Assembly: GCA_014281115.1 (NCBI GenBank)
Contig: JACONQ010000011.1
Coordinates: 1,736,001 to 1,800,000, forward strand
Direction: 5' to 3'
Source of the DNA: Laburnicola sp. R22_1
Taxonomy: Eukaryota > Ascomycota > Dothideomycetes > Pleosporales > Didymosphaeriaceae
DNA: 64,000 nt
The position numbers were made by a program, and so were the translations under genes. Of this stretch, positions 63,568-64,000 are shown in pieces; within the stretch, counting starts at the first letter, position 1, and each line of letters begins with the position of its first letter. The notes beneath the pieces were generated by a model that saw nothing but the letters and a program-made list of their open reading frames with translations, ran no database searches and was not told where the DNA came from.

Positions 63568-64000
63568 TTACAATGCCAGCGCGGCTACGAGAAGACCAGC
63601 AGCACCACCCACCAAAGCCATAGCACCAGTCGGCAAAGGCAGAGAGGCAGCAACATTGTCGTTTGTTGGATCGGGCTCCCCAGTCGGTATGTCAGAAGAT
63701 GACGCATTGGTTGGTGTTGAGCCAGTTGGGGCTGCTTCAGTCGTCTTGGTCGAGTCGGTTGGAGTAGAACTAGAGGGTGCGTTGAGGACCGTCGCAGTAC
63801 GAAATTCACCGACTGAGGTAAGATCCCCATTCTTGAATATGGAGGATGTCGTGCCGGCGTTCGTGGAATATAATGGTCCATCGCTCGATCCTGTACAAGT
63901 CCAATCGGCGGATCTGGATTCGCCGTCCCAGTTGCAGTTCACATCAACAGTCAGGAGACCCTCTGTAGTCATGTGCATACCCCAAGTTGATCCACCTTGA
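63568..64000 (-). CDS. GPI-anchored surface protein, 5' end outside window
   Basis: Minus-strand frame open from the window edge (phase: T, then CAA GGT GGA) to the stop at 63568, at least 143 residues. The visible part has a beta-type segment with two cysteines (VNCNWDGESRSADWTC), then a Ser/Thr/Pro-rich linker (APSSSTPTDSTKTTEAAPTG) and a hydrophobic C-terminus (MALVGGAAGLLVAALAL), the layout of GPI-anchored fungal cell-wall proteins. The N-terminus, including any signal peptide, is missing. The opposite-strand ORF 63518-64000 is a shadow of it. Confidence 0.7.
   Translation of the reverse strand, partial: QGGSTWGMHMTTEGLLTVDVNCNWDGESRSADWTCTGSSDGPLYSTNAGTTSSIFKNGDLTSVGEFRTATVLNAPSSSTPTDSTKTTEAAPTGSTPTNASSSDIPTGEPDPTNDNVAASLPLPTGAMALVGGAAGLLVAALAL

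Overview
The window is nuclear DNA of a filamentous ascomycete (Pezizomycotina). The gene families point to Dothideomycetes/Pleosporales, but that is an inference. The evidence is short GT-AG introns of about 47-137 bases, compact genes on both strands, fungus-specific families (SAT4-type rhodopsin-like membrane proteins, siderophore transporter, BIM1-like copper protein, F-box and MYND proteins), and AT-rich patches holding decayed transposons with C-to-T nonsense changes. I rebuilt splice sites by hand from reading frame and conserved protein context.

Layout. 1-1145: AT-rich edge, no recognised gene. 1146-2303 bZIP regulator; 4889-6431 coiled-coil protein. 7245-8485 (-) STK19-like protein carrying a 2-base frameshift, divergent from a DGAT2 acyltransferase at 8938-10554. 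11115-13065 DHA2-type MFS pump. 13276-14178 (-) small secreted GPI-type protein, divergent from a BIM1-like copper protein at 15005-16023. 17378-18771 AIF/AMID-like oxidoreductase; 18926-19759 (-) RING-like protein; 20131-22373 (-) GH20 hexosaminidase; 22985-24274 F-box protein; 25308-26149 frameshifted MYND protein; 26544-28426 (-) siderophore-iron transporter.

28.4-40.7 kb is accessory DNA. It holds decayed AT-rich sequence, a 5268-base Ty1/copia element (31935-37202) with identical 146-base LTRs and a perfect 5-base target duplication but a mutated interior, and a broken SAT4-type gene. 40709-42601 (-) is a DHA1-type MFS pump and 43989-45064 (-) a MYND pseudogene. 46260-47078 and 53589-55931 encode proteins that share a C-terminal motif. 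Between them are a charged protein (47999-49696) and a VAO-type flavoprotein (50943-52847). The end holds an intact SAT4-type protein (57991-59318), a small gene with an in-frame stop (59914-60288), two coiled-coil proteins (one with a homopolymer frameshift), and the 3' part of a GPI-anchored protein running off the right edge.

The strongest functional link is iron and copper handling. The siderophore transporter promoter holds two perfect ATCWGATAA motifs, the known site of SreA-type iron repressors, and a near match. The shared promoter of the BIM1-like and GPI-type genes holds two more. A second theme is that several single-copy genes each carry one or two clear lesions. These are either real gene decay or uncorrected assembly errors. 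No PKS/NRPS cluster, tRNA, rRNA or CRISPR was seen.
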